Below are positions 7,256-15,234 of a DNA stretch of 39,439 bases, one piece after another. The stretch is from Roseobacter sp. Lineage in GTDB: Bacteria > Pseudomonadota > Alphaproteobacteria > Rhodobacterales > Rhodobacteraceae. Positions within the stretch are counted from its first letter, which is position 1. Every line of letters starts with the position of its first letter. The stretch covers positions 1 to 39,439 of the forward strand of contig JAGXHA010000021.1 of NCBI GenBank assembly GCA_024636475.1. Reading direction: 5' to 3'. The notes below the pieces were generated by a model. The model ran no database searches. It was not told where the DNA came from and saw only the letters and a program-made list of their open reading frames with translations. Made by a program: the position numbers and the translations under genes.

Positions 7256-10117
7256 ATGTCATTATTTCTGATCATTGCCCTCCCGTTTCTTGGCGCATTG
7301 CTGCCCGGCCTGATGAATCAGGCTGGCCGTCAAAGCTGCTTTATCATCACGTTTTTGGTCACTGCCTCGGCGGCGATCGGGCTTGCGACCCACGCGCCCG
7401 CCGTTCTGGCGGGCGAGGTTGTCACAGCGCAGCTGAACTGGTTGCCGTCGCTTGGGCTGAACGTCAATCTGTTCCTTGATCCGTTGGGGCTGATGTTTGC
7501 GGGGCTGATTTTGGGCATTGGTTTGCTGATCATCACCTACGCGCGGTTCTATCTGTCGCGTGATGACAATATGGGCGAATTCTACAGCTATCTTTTGCTG
7601 TTCCAGGGCGCGATGGTGGGGATCGTTCTGTCTGACAACATCCTGATGCTGCTCATTTTCTGGGAACTGACCTCGCTTTCGTCATTTCTGCTGATCGGGT
7701 TCTGGAAGCACACCGCCGATGGACGGCAGGGCGCGCGAATGGCGCTTGCCGTGACGGGCATGGGCGGCCTTGCCCTGATCGGTGGCATGCTGTTGCTGGG
7801 GCAAATCGCTGGCAGCTATGATCTGACCGTGATCTTGGAGAACCGGGATCTTGTGCAGGCGTCACCGCTATATGTTCCGGCCCTGATCCTGATCCTGATC
7901 GGGTGTTTTACCAAATCCGCGCAATTCCCGTTTCACTTCTGGTTGCCCCACGCGATGGCCGCCCCCACGCCTGTCTCGGCCTACCTGCATTCGGCCACGA
8001 TGGTCAAAGCGGGCCTATTCCTGATGGCGCGCCTGTGGCCCGTCCTGTCGGGAACGGATCTTTGGGTGATCTTGGTGTGCTCGGCGGGCCTGATCACGAT
8101 GGTTCTTGGCGCTGTCATTGCGCTGTTCAAAGATGATCTTAAGGCATTACTGGCGTTTTCAACGGTGTCGCATCTGGGTCTGATTACCTTTTTGTTGGGT
8201 ACGGGAACGCCCTTTGGTGCGATGGCGGCAGTCTTCCACATCCTGAACCACGCCAGCTTTAAAGCGGCGCTTTTCATGTCTGCGGGCATTATCGATCACG
8301 CGCTGCACACCCGCGACATGAAGCGGCTCGGCGGGTTGCGCCGTCTGATGCCGGTGACCTTTGCAGTGGCCACGATTGCGGCGCTGTCGATGGCGGGAAT
8401 TCCCTTGCTCAACGGCTTTTTGTCCAAGGAAATGATGCTGGAAGAGGCGTATAACACCACGCTTTTCGGATCGCCCTATCTGGTGGCGGGCGTTGCGACG
8501 CTTGGCGCGCTGTTTTCTGCCGCCTATAGCTTTCGGTTTATCTCACACACGTTCTTGGGGCCTGTGCGCGATGACTATCCCGAAAAGCCGCACGACCCGC
8601 AGTTTGGATTGTGGTTGCCGCCCGCGCTGCTGATAATCCCTGTGGTTCTGATCGGGGTCGCGCCGTTTCTGGCAGAGCCTTTCGTCAAGACCGTAACCCA
8701 GGCGGTGATCGGAAACGCGGGCGAAGTTCCATCGGCGTATTTCAAGATTTGGCACGGGTTGGTCCCCGCGCTTTGGATGTCGGTGATTGCTGTCGTCGGA
8801 GGTTTGCTTTTGCTGGCGGCCTTTGCGCCATTGGCAAGGCTTTGGGCCGCGACGCCACGCCCAGAGGCAAAAGACATCTTTGACCGGATCATTACAGCGT
8901 GTGTTGGCTTTGGTCATCTCTTTGCCAACCGCCTGCACAACAACTCTTTCACCCGCTACGCGTCCATCTTCGTGGCGACCGTGATCGTTATTGGCGCACA
9001 TGCCTGGTTCACCGGGGTCAACGCCGCACCGACACGCGACATGCTGCCGATTACGCCAGTCGGTTTTGCAGGCTGGTTGATGCTGATCCTTGCCACGGCG
9101 TTTCTGGTGACCGTTCATCGCAACCGTCTGGCCGTGTTGATTTTGATGGGGATCATCGGTCTGATCGTGTCTGTTGGCTTTAACTACTTCTCGGCCCCCG
9201 ATCTGGCGCTTACCCAGATTTCGGTCGAGGTGGTGACGATTGTGCTGTTGTTGCTGGCACTTAACTTCATGCCCAACAGCACACCGGTTGAATCCACCAA
9301 GGGCGCGCGGGCGCGTGACATCGTTCTGGCCCTTGCGGGCGGTGTGGCGGCAACGGGTCTGATCTATTCGATGCTGATGTCGGATTTCCCGATTGCCTCG
9401 ATCTCGGAATACCATCTGGCCAATTCCTATAAAGGCGGCGGCGGCACCAATGTTGTGAACGTAATTCTGGTCGATTTCCGGGGCTTTGATACATTCGGAG
9501 AGATCATCGTTTTGGGCATTGCCGCGCTGGTGATCTACGCGCTGACGGAATCGTTGTTGTCTGGTCCGGTGCGCGCACGTTTGTTGAACCGTGGCTACGA
9601 GGAAGCCCGTGCAGGCAATGCCCACCCGCTGATGATGGTGGTGCTGACACGTGTGTTGATGCCTTTGGTCTTGATGGTCGGTGTGTACATCTTTTTGCGC
9701 GGCCATAACGAACCGGGTGGCGGCTTTGTCGCGGGTCTGGTGGTCGCGATTGCAGTGCTCATGCAATATATGGCAAGCGGCTTTACCTGGGCGGACCGGC
9801 GTCAGCGCTATCCGTATCACGGTATCATCGGGGCAGGGGTGCTGTGCGCCGGGCTGACGGGCATAGGTGCCTGGTTTGCCGGTGTGCCGTTCCTAAGCTC
9901 TGCGTTTGGCTATTTCCGCATTCCCCCGATGGAGGAGTTCGAGTTGGCCACCGCGATGGGCTTTGATCTGGGTGTGTTCCTTGCGGTTGTCGGTGCCGTG
10001 ATGCTTTCGCTTGAAAGCTTCTCGCGGCTTGGTCGTCGTGCCGGGATCGAGCCCAGTGATTACCCCATGGATATCGACCCGTCCCGCCCTGAAATTTCAA
10101 CAGGAGGGGAGAGCTGA
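7256..10117 (+). CDS. mnhA: Mrp-type Na+/H+ antiporter subunit A with fused subunit B
   Basis: The 953-residue polytopic membrane protein begins as MrpA, a homologue of complex I NuoL. Proton-channel helices include LHSATMVKAG near residue 243, the FSTVSHLG lysine/His helix near residue 300 and HILNHASFKA near 326. After the NuoL-like part come the DUF4040-like segment (SAPDLALTQISVE) and, from about residue 800, an MnhB domain with RGHNEPGGGFVAGL. Mrp systems export Na+ in exchange for H+ at alkaline pH and high salt. Fusion of A and B is the rhizobial PhaAB-type arrangement. It heads a six-gene operon and is followed by mnhC after one base. The ribosome site is weak. Confidence 0.93.
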   Translation: MSLFLIIALPFLGALLPGLMNQAGRQSCFIITFLVTASAAIGLATHAPAVLAGEVVTAQLNWLPSLGLNVNLFLDPLGLMFAGLILGIGLLIITYARFYLSRDDNMGEFYSYLLLFQGAMVGIVLSDNILMLLIFWELTSLSSFLLIGFWKHTADGRQGARMALAVTGMGGLALIGGMLLLGQIAGSYDLTVILENRDLVQASPLYVPALILILIGCFTKSAQFPFHFWLPHAMAAPTPVSAYLHSATMVKAGLFLMARLWPVLSGTDLWVILVCSAGLITMVLGAVIALFKDDLKALLAFSTVSHLGLITFLLGTGTPFGAMAAVFHILNHASFKAALFMSAGIIDHALHTRDMKRLGGLRRLMPVTFAVATIAALSMAGIPLLNGFLSKEMMLEEAYNTTLFGSPYLVAGVATLGALFSAAYSFRFISHTFLGPVRDDYPEKPHDPQFGLWLPPALLIIPVVLIGVAPFLAEPFVKTVTQAVIGNAGEVPSAYFKIWHGLVPALWMSVIAVVGGLLLLAAFAPLARLWAATPRPEAKDIFDRIITACVGFGHLFANRLHNNSFTRYASIFVATVIVIGAHAWFTGVNAAPTRDMLPITPVGFAGWLMLILATAFLVTVHRNRLAVLILMGIIGLIVSVGFNYFSAPDLALTQISVEVVTIVLLLLALNFMPNSTPVESTKGARARDIVLALAGGVAATGLIYSMLMSDFPIASISEYHLANSYKGGGGTNVVNVILVDFRGFDTFGEIIVLGIAALVIYALTESLLSGPVRARLLNRGYEEARAGNAHPLMMVVLTRVLMPLVLMVGVYIFLRGHNEPGGGFVAGLVVAIAVLMQYMASGFTWADRRQRYPYHGIIGAGVLCAGLTGIGAWFAGVPFLSSAFGYFRIPPMEEFELATAMGFDLGVFLAVVGAVMLSLESFSRLGRRAGIEPSDYPMDIDPSRPEISTGGES

Positions 10118-10118
10118 T

Positions 10119-10499
10119 ATGGAGCTTCTTGTTGCAACTGCCATTGGCGCTTTGACCGCTGCAGGTATTTACATGATCTTGCGTCTGCGGACCTTCCCGG
10201 TGATCATCGGCACGTCATTGCTGAGCTATGCGGTGAATGTGTTTCTGTTCGCTTCGGGACGGTTGTCGGTGAACGCGCCGCCGGTGTTGCGTGACGGTTT
10301 GGACGTCTACGCCGATCCGCTGCCTCAGGCCCTGGTGCTGACCGCGATCGTTATATCCTTCGGGATGACGGCTGTGGCTGTGATGGTCGCCCTTGGGTCC
10401 TATCTAAGTGCGGATGATGATATGGTGAACGACCCCGAAACGCATCCGAGCGGCGCAGAGCCGGCCGAACCTGCGAAGCGCGGGAGAGGTGCGGCATGA
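10119..10499 (+). CDS. mnhC: Mrp antiporter subunit C (NuoK-like)
   Basis: The 126-residue protein has three membrane helices and is the NuoK-like subunit of the Mrp complex (GIYMILRLRTFPVIIG, then LSYAVNVFLFASGR, then PLPQALVLTAIVI). ATG 10119 was chosen because AGGAGGGGA lies just upstream and the mnhA stop (10115-10117) ends one base before it. A longer in-frame start at 10011 would sit inside mnhA. The acidic C-terminal 25 residues (DPETHPSGAEPAEPA) lie outside the conserved core. Its stop overlaps the mnhD start (ATGA). Confidence 0.93.
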   Translation: MELLVATAIGALTAAGIYMILRLRTFPVIIGTSLLSYAVNVFLFASGRLSVNAPPVLRDGLDVYADPLPQALVLTAIVISFGMTAVAVMVALGSYLSADDDMVNDPETHPSGAEPAEPAKRGRGAA

Positions 10500-12145
10500 C
10501 CCATTGGCTTATTCTACCGATCCTGCTGCCCGCAATGCTGGCAGCGACGATGATACTGGTCGCCCGCTATCACATGATGATCCAGCGTGTGTTTTCCGTT
10601 GTCGGAACGTTGGCGGTGTTCTGTCTTGCGGCGGGCCTGTTCTGGCAGGCGTCTGACGGCACGGTGAGCCTCTATTTATTGGGCAACTGGTCAGCGCCCT
10701 TCGGCATTGTGCTGGTCGCCGACCGTCTGTCGACGCTGATGGTGCTGATGGCCGCGACGCTGGCGCTGCCTGTGTTGCTCTATGCCATCGGCTCAGGTTG
10801 GGACGCACGCGGGAAGCATTTTCATCCGCTGTTCCAGTTCCAGTTGATGGGCATTATCGGTGCCTTTCTGACCGGCGACGCCTTCAACCTGTTTGTATTT
10901 TTCGAAGTGCTGCTGATTGCCTCTTATGGTTTGATGATCCACGCAGGCGGGTCCAAAAGGCTGCGGGCAGGGACGCAATATGTGCTTTATAACCTGCTCG
11001 GCTCGACCCTGTTTTTGTTTGCGCTTGGCGCGATCTACGCTGAAACCGGCACGCTGAACATGGCCGATCTTGCGGTCCGCGTCGCCACCCTTGAGGCCGC
11101 GGACAGTGCGGGTATCCGCGTAGCGGCGGTTCTGTTGCTGATGGTCTTTGCCGTCAAAGCGGCGATCCTGCCGCTGCATTTCTGGCTGCCCGCCAGCTAT
11201 GCAGAAGCGCCTGCACCCGTGGCCGCGTTGTTTGCGATCATGACCAAGGTCGGGGCCTATTGCATCATCCGCATTTTCACGCTGGTTTTCCCACCCGATC
11301 TTGAGATCACACAAGGCTTGTTCGATGTCTGGTTGATGCCAGCCGCATTGCTGACCGTCGCCTTGGGCATGCTGGGGGTACTGGGCGCAAAATCTGTTGA
11401 CCGGATGGTGGCGTTTTCCGTCATCGGCTCGATGGGGATGCTGCTGGCCGCGGTCGCGGTTTTCACACAAACGGGCATCACTGCCGCACTTTACTATGCG
11501 GTACATTCCACCTTTGCCGCCGCCGCATTGTTCTTGCTGGTGGACGTGATCCGGTCACGACGCGGAGCCGCCGCTGTCAGCTTTGACGTTGCCCCACCGA
11601 TTGCAGGCGGCGCGCTGGTTGCGGGAATGTTCTTTGTGGCCGCCATCGCCATGACAGGCCTGCCGCCTTTGTCAGGCTTTATCGGCAAACTGCTGATCCT
11701 TGACGCTGCACGTAGTTCTGATTTGATGTGGTGGGCTTGGGCCACAATCCTGGTGGGATCGCTGGTCGCCGTGGTCGGTTTTGCCCGTGCAGGCAGCGTG
11801 GTGTTCTGGAAAGCGCATCAGCCCACTGATAAGCGTCCAACCCAAATGGCAGCGGAAGACGCCGAGCCGCAGAACACGTCAGTCCTGCCGATGGTTTCGA
11901 TTGGTGCGTTATTGACGTTGCTGATCGGTTTGACAGTCGCGGCGGGCCCGGTGACCCGTGTATTGTCGGCAACTTCCGCGCAGTTGTTCAACCCCGAGAC
12001 ATATATTGCCGTGGTGCTGACCACGCAGGGCAAGCAGATCAAATCTGACTATGATACATATGGGGACACCAAAGAGGATCCTGAGGAAGGGTCGGACGGG
12101 GCTGACACGACTGATGGATCAAATCTGACGGAAAAGGATAACTGA
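10496..12145 (+). CDS. mnhD: Mrp antiporter subunit D (NuoN/NuoM-like)
   Basis: The 549-residue polytopic protein is the second large antiporter-like subunit. It shows the Glu/Lys helices of the proton_antipo_M family: FFEVLLIASYGLM near residue 139, LLMVFAVKAAILPLHFWLP near 215-233 and a STFAAAALFLLVD helix later. With MnhA it forms the ion path of the complex. The hydrophilic end (residues about 515-549) is rich in Asp/Glu/Thr and ends LTEKDN. It overlaps mnhC by 4 nt (ATGA), indicating coupled translation, and mnhE follows one base after its stop. Confidence 0.93.
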   Translation: MTHWLILPILLPAMLAATMILVARYHMMIQRVFSVVGTLAVFCLAAGLFWQASDGTVSLYLLGNWSAPFGIVLVADRLSTLMVLMAATLALPVLLYAIGSGWDARGKHFHPLFQFQLMGIIGAFLTGDAFNLFVFFEVLLIASYGLMIHAGGSKRLRAGTQYVLYNLLGSTLFLFALGAIYAETGTLNMADLAVRVATLEAADSAGIRVAAVLLLMVFAVKAAILPLHFWLPASYAEAPAPVAALFAIMTKVGAYCIIRIFTLVFPPDLEITQGLFDVWLMPAALLTVALGMLGVLGAKSVDRMVAFSVIGSMGMLLAAVAVFTQTGITAALYYAVHSTFAAAALFLLVDVIRSRRGAAAVSFDVAPPIAGGALVAGMFFVAAIAMTGLPPLSGFIGKLLILDAARSSDLMWWAWATILVGSLVAVVGFARAGSVVFWKAHQPTDKRPTQMAAEDAEPQNTSVLPMVSIGALLTLLIGLTVAAGPVTRVLSATSAQLFNPETYIAVVLTTQGKQIKSDYDTYGDTKEDPEEGSDGADTTDGSNLTEKDN

Positions 12146-12146
12146 T

Positions 12147-12638
12147 ATGCGCGCACGTCTGTTACCCCACCCGCTGCTGACGGTTTTGCTGGCCATCGTC
12201 TGGTGCCTGCTGGTCAACGAGATCAAGCTGGGTACCGTGGTGTTCGGCCTTATTCTGGGTCTGCTGATTCCGATTATTACCGCCGCCTATTGGCCAGACC
12301 GTCCTCCTGTCGGCCGGCCGATCAAGCTGCTGTCCTATCTGCTGATTGTGCTGTGGGATATCTTGGTGGCAAATGTTGCCGTCGCCATGATCGTCTTGTT
12401 CAAAAGCAACAAGAACATGCGCCCCAACTGGGTTGTCGTCCCCTTGGATCTGTGCACCCCCGAGGCGATTACGATGCTGGCAGGTACGATCACGCTGACG
12501 CCCGGCACCGTCAGCGCGGATCTGTCCGACGATGGCAAGGCACTGCTGGTCCATGCGCTGGATGCAGAGGATCCGGATGCTGTGCGTGACGAGATCAAAC
12601 AGCGCTACGAGCGCCGATTGAAGGAGATTTTTGAATGA
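12147..12638 (+). CDS. mnhE: Mrp antiporter subunit E
   Basis: The 163-residue protein has the MnhE pattern: N-terminal membrane helices (HPLLTVLLAIVWCLL), the RPIKLLSYLLIVLWDILVAN segment, and the conserved cytoplasmic part LAGTITLTPGTVSADL then LLVHALD. MnhE is a small structural subunit of the Mrp complex. AAGGAT lies about 6 nt upstream of the ATG. The 3' end overlaps the mnhF start by 4 nt. Confidence 0.93.
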   Translation: MRARLLPHPLLTVLLAIVWCLLVNEIKLGTVVFGLILGLLIPIITAAYWPDRPPVGRPIKLLSYLLIVLWDILVANVAVAMIVLFKSNKNMRPNWVVVPLDLCTPEAITMLAGTITLTPGTVSADLSDDGKALLVHALDAEDPDAVRDEIKQRYERRLKEIFE

Positions 12639-12904
12639 TATTGATGGCTTTGAACTTTGCGTTTGGTGCCGTGGCCCTGTCACAACTGCTGGCCATGCTG
12701 CGGTTGGTCAAAGGCCCCAATACAGGTGACCGTATTCTGGCGCTGGATACCATGGTGATCAATGCGATTGCGATGATTATCCTGCTGGGCATCCGCCTTG
12801 GCACCCAAGTCTACTTTGAAAGCGCGATGATCATCGCGATGCTGGGTTTTGTCTCCACTGTCGCTATCGCGCGGTTTGTCTTGCGGGGTGATATCATTGA
12901 GTGA
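12635..12904 (+). CDS. mnhF: Mrp antiporter subunit F
   Basis: The 89-residue protein has three membrane helices and the MnhF hallmarks LRLVKGPNTGDRILALDTM and a final VSTVAIARFVLRGDIIE. It is a small core subunit of the Mrp complex. It starts within the mnhE stop (ATGA) and its end overlaps the proposed mnhG start by 8 nt. Confidence 0.92.
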   Translation: MILMALNFAFGAVALSQLLAMLRLVKGPNTGDRILALDTMVINAIAMIILLGIRLGTQVYFESAMIIAMLGFVSTVAIARFVLRGDIIE

Positions 12905-13256
12905 TCTAGGCATCATAAGCGAAATCATCATTTCGGCCCTGCTGGTGATTGGCGCGTTCTTTGTACTTGTCGGCTCGATTGGGCTGCTGAAACTCGACAA
13001 CGCGATGTCGCGTCTCCACGCGCCAACCAAGGCCACGACATTGGGCGTGGGGGCATTGCTGATGGCGTCGATGACATACGCCTTTGCGACCCGCGACGGA
13101 TCGATGCATGAGATTCTGGTGATGGCGTTCTTGTTTGCGACCGCACCGATCTCGGGCAATTTCATTGCCAAAGCGAATATGCACCGGCTGCGCGGCAAGA
13201 AGGATTTGCCACCGCCCCCGGATGATCATGTCTGGGGCACCTATTCCGATACCTGA
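12897..13256 (+). CDS. mnhG: Mrp antiporter subunit G, probable TTG start
   Basis: About 119 residues with the MnhG pattern: FFVLVGSIGLLKL, then SRLHAPTKATTLGVG, then a TAPISGNFIAKA helix end. It completes the antiporter. The start needs comment. The ATG at 12849 lies deep inside mnhF and would add 16 unrelated residues. The conserved region begins near SDLGIISEI, which fits TTG at 12897, with GCGGGG about 8 nt upstream. GTG at 12888 is the alternative. The gene is followed 5 bp later by the operon terminator. Confidence 0.9.
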   Translation: MSDLGIISEIIISALLVIGAFFVLVGSIGLLKLDNAMSRLHAPTKATTLGVGALLMASMTYAFATRDGSMHEILVMAFLFATAPISGNFIAKANMHRLRGKKDLPPPPDDHVWGTYSDT

Positions 13257-13261
13257 AGCAT

Positions 13262-13289
13262 AGCCCGCGCCCCATGGCGCGGGCTTTTT
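13262..13289 (+). terminator. Intrinsic terminator of the mnh operon
   Basis: A perfect 10-bp GC-rich stem (13262-13271 with 13276-13285) with a CCAT loop is followed by TTTT. It begins 5 bp after the mnhG stop codon. Confidence 0.9.
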
Positions 13290-13353
13290 CCGATCCCATC
13301 GGCGCGCTTTGGATAGTTTTTTGCAAAACCCTGCAAACAGATGAAAACCCCGC

Positions 13354-13382
13354 TTGACGGGGGCAGGGCCAGACCCTATTAC
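13354..13382 (+). promoter_or_regulatory. Promoter of the first tRNA-Asp gene
   Basis: TTGACG (13354-13359) and TATTAC (13377-13382) are separated by exactly 17 nt, a good housekeeping sigma match. Transcription would begin about 30 nt before the tRNA. CTTGAC at -35 is typical of stable-RNA promoters in this group. Confidence 0.65.
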
Positions 13383-13421
13383 CGCCCAACGCTTTGACGT
13401 TAACGGCAAAGCGTGCAGTGG

Positions 13422-13498
13422 GCGGTTGTAGCTCAGTTGGTTAGAGTATCGGCCTGTCACGCCGAGGGTCGCGGGTTCGAGCCCCGTCAACCGCGCCA
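13422..13498 (+). tRNA. tRNA-Asp (anticodon GTC), copy 1
   Basis: The 77-nt gene has a 7-bp acceptor stem (GCGGTTG with CAACCGC), the D-arm TAGCTCAGTTGGTTAGA, anticodon loop CTGTCAC carrying GTC, T-arm GGGTTCGAGCCCC, discriminator G and an encoded CCA end. It is identical base for base to the copy at 13674-13750. Confidence 0.97.
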
Positions 13499-13523
13499 CC
13501 GCTGCATTTTTCAAAACATGCCT

Positions 13524-13555
13524 AGTCAGTTCACCCCCTAGCGGGGGTGCTGGCT
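13524..13555 (+). terminator. Probable terminator after the first tRNA-Asp
   Basis: CACCCCC (13532-13538) pairs with GGGGGTG (13543-13549) around TAGC. The stem is extended by AGTCAG (13524-13529) with CTGGCT (13550-13555) across a TT bulge. GTTTGTG follows, which is a weak U-tract. It would separate the first tRNA transcript from the second. Confidence 0.5.
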
Positions 13556-13596
13556 GTTTGTGATCGGTCGCGGTCGGCACAAGCACAGTGCTACAG

Positions 13597-13615
13597 GTTT
13601 ATGATAATCATTCTC
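13597..13615. promoter_or_regulatory. Fur-box-like 19-bp palindrome
   Basis: The 19 bases agree with the classical Fur consensus at 16 positions by eye, with central ATGATAATCAT perfect. It ends 18 bp before the -35 element of the second tRNA-Asp promoter, and no iron or manganese gene is next to it. In Rhodobacterales the Fur-like protein often acts as a manganese regulator (Mur). Whether the site is used is unknown. Confidence 0.5.
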
Positions 13616-13633
13616 TTGGGGCTCAATATTGGC

Positions 13634-13662
13634 TTGACGCATCCGCAGCCTTGGCCTATCCC
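13634..13662 (+). promoter_or_regulatory. Promoter of the second tRNA-Asp gene
   Basis: TTGACG (13634-13639) and TATCCC (13657-13662) are spaced 17 nt apart, and the -10 ends 11 nt before the tRNA. The -35 is the same as that of the first copy, while the rest of the leader differs, so the second gene has its own promoter. Confidence 0.6.
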
Positions 13663-13673
13663 GCCCTCATCGC

Positions 13674-13750
13674 GCGGTTGTAGCTCAGTTGGTTAGAGTA
13701 TCGGCCTGTCACGCCGAGGGTCGCGGGTTCGAGCCCCGTCAACCGCGCCA
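13674..13750 (+). tRNA. tRNA-Asp (anticodon GTC), copy 2
   Basis: Same 77 nt as the copy at 13422-13498, including encoded CCA. The flanks of the two copies are unrelated, so the identical part is confined to the mature tRNA. Two tRNA-Asp copies are common in this lineage. Confidence 0.97.
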
Positions 13751-14289
13751 CTTTTCCCTCTCTTTCTGAATGACTTACCTCTTTGCCGGAGGGGGCGAAG
13801 CGTGCATTGTATTTTTCATGGCCTTCGTGATGCCCCCGGTACGCCGATCAGGGTGACCAATCTTGCCATGTCCGGCATGTTTCGCATGGCCAGCGACAGG
13901 ATTTGCCTACGACGCAGCCACCACCACGGGCCGCGTCTTTCAGGGTGAATGCCCACAAGGCCGCCCGCCAGAGGCAGATCCCGATTGGCACTGTATCTGG
14001 GGCAGCAATAAGGGGGCTGTGGGGGCTGGTATGGAGCGTGCGGATCACCTCTGGGCGGTCTGTGCGCTTGGGGCAGTATGAGCGGTCGATGTGCCGCTTG
14101 ATATCGGCTCTAATCGCGATTCAGTTGGTGATCTTCGGTCCTGTGTCTGATGATCGGCGCAAGCCCTTGCCGAAGTTGCTTCGGTACAGGCACTTGCGGT
14201 TGCAGTTCTGGATCAACTCACGCCGCCACCCCACCAAGCACGACGCCCAAGCGTGTTGGCAGATAGAAAAGAATGCAAACGCACACCCG
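13751..14289. other. Gene-poor stretch after the tRNA-Asp pair
   Basis: About 540 bp with several short open frames on both strands, none of which resembles a known protein or has a good start signal. The longest (13903-14340, plus) has mixed, Arg/His-rich composition and runs into the 3' end of the ParA gene. It looks like decayed sequence. No integrase, repeat of the tRNA end or insertion sequence was found. Confidence 0.5.
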
Positions 14290-14925
14290 TTACTTCAAAA
14301 GAGCGGATACCTCTTGCGCGAGCGCACGCACTTCATCTGAGGCAGAACCGGACCTTTTTGCTTCCATCACACCCAGACCGCGTCCGAGCGCTTCTGCATA
14401 GATCACTCTGTTCGCCATTGATGACTTTAACGGCTTTGCCTCCAGTTCGGCGACCGATTTGGTGACATCCTCGCCTACGCGCGTGCCAGCACGCGTGCGG
14501 TTCATAACGATATGCGTCGGCTTTTCAGCCCGGTCCGCCAAGTCCAGAACATCATGGGTTGCCCAGACATCAGCCTGACTGGCCGAGATCGGCACCAGCA
14601 CCAGATCCGACTCGCGCAAGACCCATCGAACATCGCTATCGGCTTTGGGTGGCGTATCAATCAAGATAATGTCGGCGTCACCGCAGACGTCTCGGATTGC
14701 ACGGGAAATTCCGTAGGCCGTCGCCGTCGCGAATCGCAGGTTCGGATTTTCGCCAAGCGTCTCTTCGCGAATATCCAGCCATTTTCCAAGACTGCCCTGG
14801 GGGTCGGTGTCTAATAGGGCAACTCTTTTTCCTTCCAACAAGTACGCAATCGCCAAGTTAGAAACGAGAGTTGTCTTACCAGCACCCCCCTTTTGTTGGG
14901 CTACACAGATAATTCGGCCGCTCAT
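14290..14925 (-). CDS. Orphan ParA/MinD-family ATPase
   Basis: The 211-residue protein has the deviant Walker A KGGAGKTT at residues 12-19, DTDPQG near residue 40 (switch I), an IDTPP Walker B strand near residue 84 and the late MNRTRAG. ParA proteins form ATP-dependent dimers on DNA or membrane and position cargo. No ParB, parS-like repeat, chemotaxis or cellulose gene is adjacent, so the cargo is unknown. The size fits small plasmid-type or cargo-positioning ParAs rather than chromosomal ParA (about 260 residues). ATG 14925 has GGAGG 8 nt upstream. An upstream start at 14940 would put the ribosome site inside the gene. Confidence 0.85.
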   Translation of the reverse strand: MSGRIICVAQQKGGAGKTTLVSNLAIAYLLEGKRVALLDTDPQGSLGKWLDIREETLGENPNLRFATATAYGISRAIRDVCGDADIILIDTPPKADSDVRWVLRESDLVLVPISASQADVWATHDVLDLADRAEKPTHIVMNRTRAGTRVGEDVTKSVAELEAKPLKSSMANRVIYAEALGRGLGVMEAKRSGSASDEVRALAQEVSALLK

Positions 14926-15198
14926 GTGCCACGCCTCCAATAGTCCCTCTGCAGCGCAGCATACCGCGCGAAGACAAGAAAAGCGATAGAGCCGTCACAG
15001 ATAGGATCAGAGCCGAATGTTTCGGTACTCATATACAACACGGTTGAGGGCAAGCAGCAGCTTTGGCCGCAAAGCGTACCGGTACATATGCCGATTCTGC
15101 CAAGCGGAACCTGTCGAAATCTGCGCCATTAAATCGGTGCACGAATTGAGGATGGGTCAGGCAAGATAGGGTTGCCGCGCGGGCGAAAGATACGGAAA

Positions 15199-15226
15199 GG
15201 GGCGGCGCAGCAATCCGCGCTGCCCC
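15199..15226 (-). terminator. Terminator-like hairpin after the M20 dipeptidase gene
   Basis: GGGGCGGCGC (15199-15208) pairs with GCGCTGCCCC (15217-15226), ten pairs including one G-U, around an 8-nt loop. On the minus strand it lies 8 bp past the stop codon and is followed by TTTCCGT, a short U-tract. Confidence 0.6.
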
Positions 15227-15234
15227 CAATCAAC

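Noticed and set aside
8543..9820. A 425-codon minus-strand open frame inside mnhA
   Set aside because: It is antisense to a clearly coding membrane protein, and its His/Gln/Arg-rich translation is typical of a shadow frame.
13422..13750. The two tRNA-Asp genes as attachment sites of an integrated element
   Set aside because: Only 175 bp lie between them with no integrase or cargo, and each copy has its own promoter.
13751..14289. Insertion-sequence or prophage remnant
   Set aside because: No transposase or integrase motif and no terminal inverted or direct repeats could be found.
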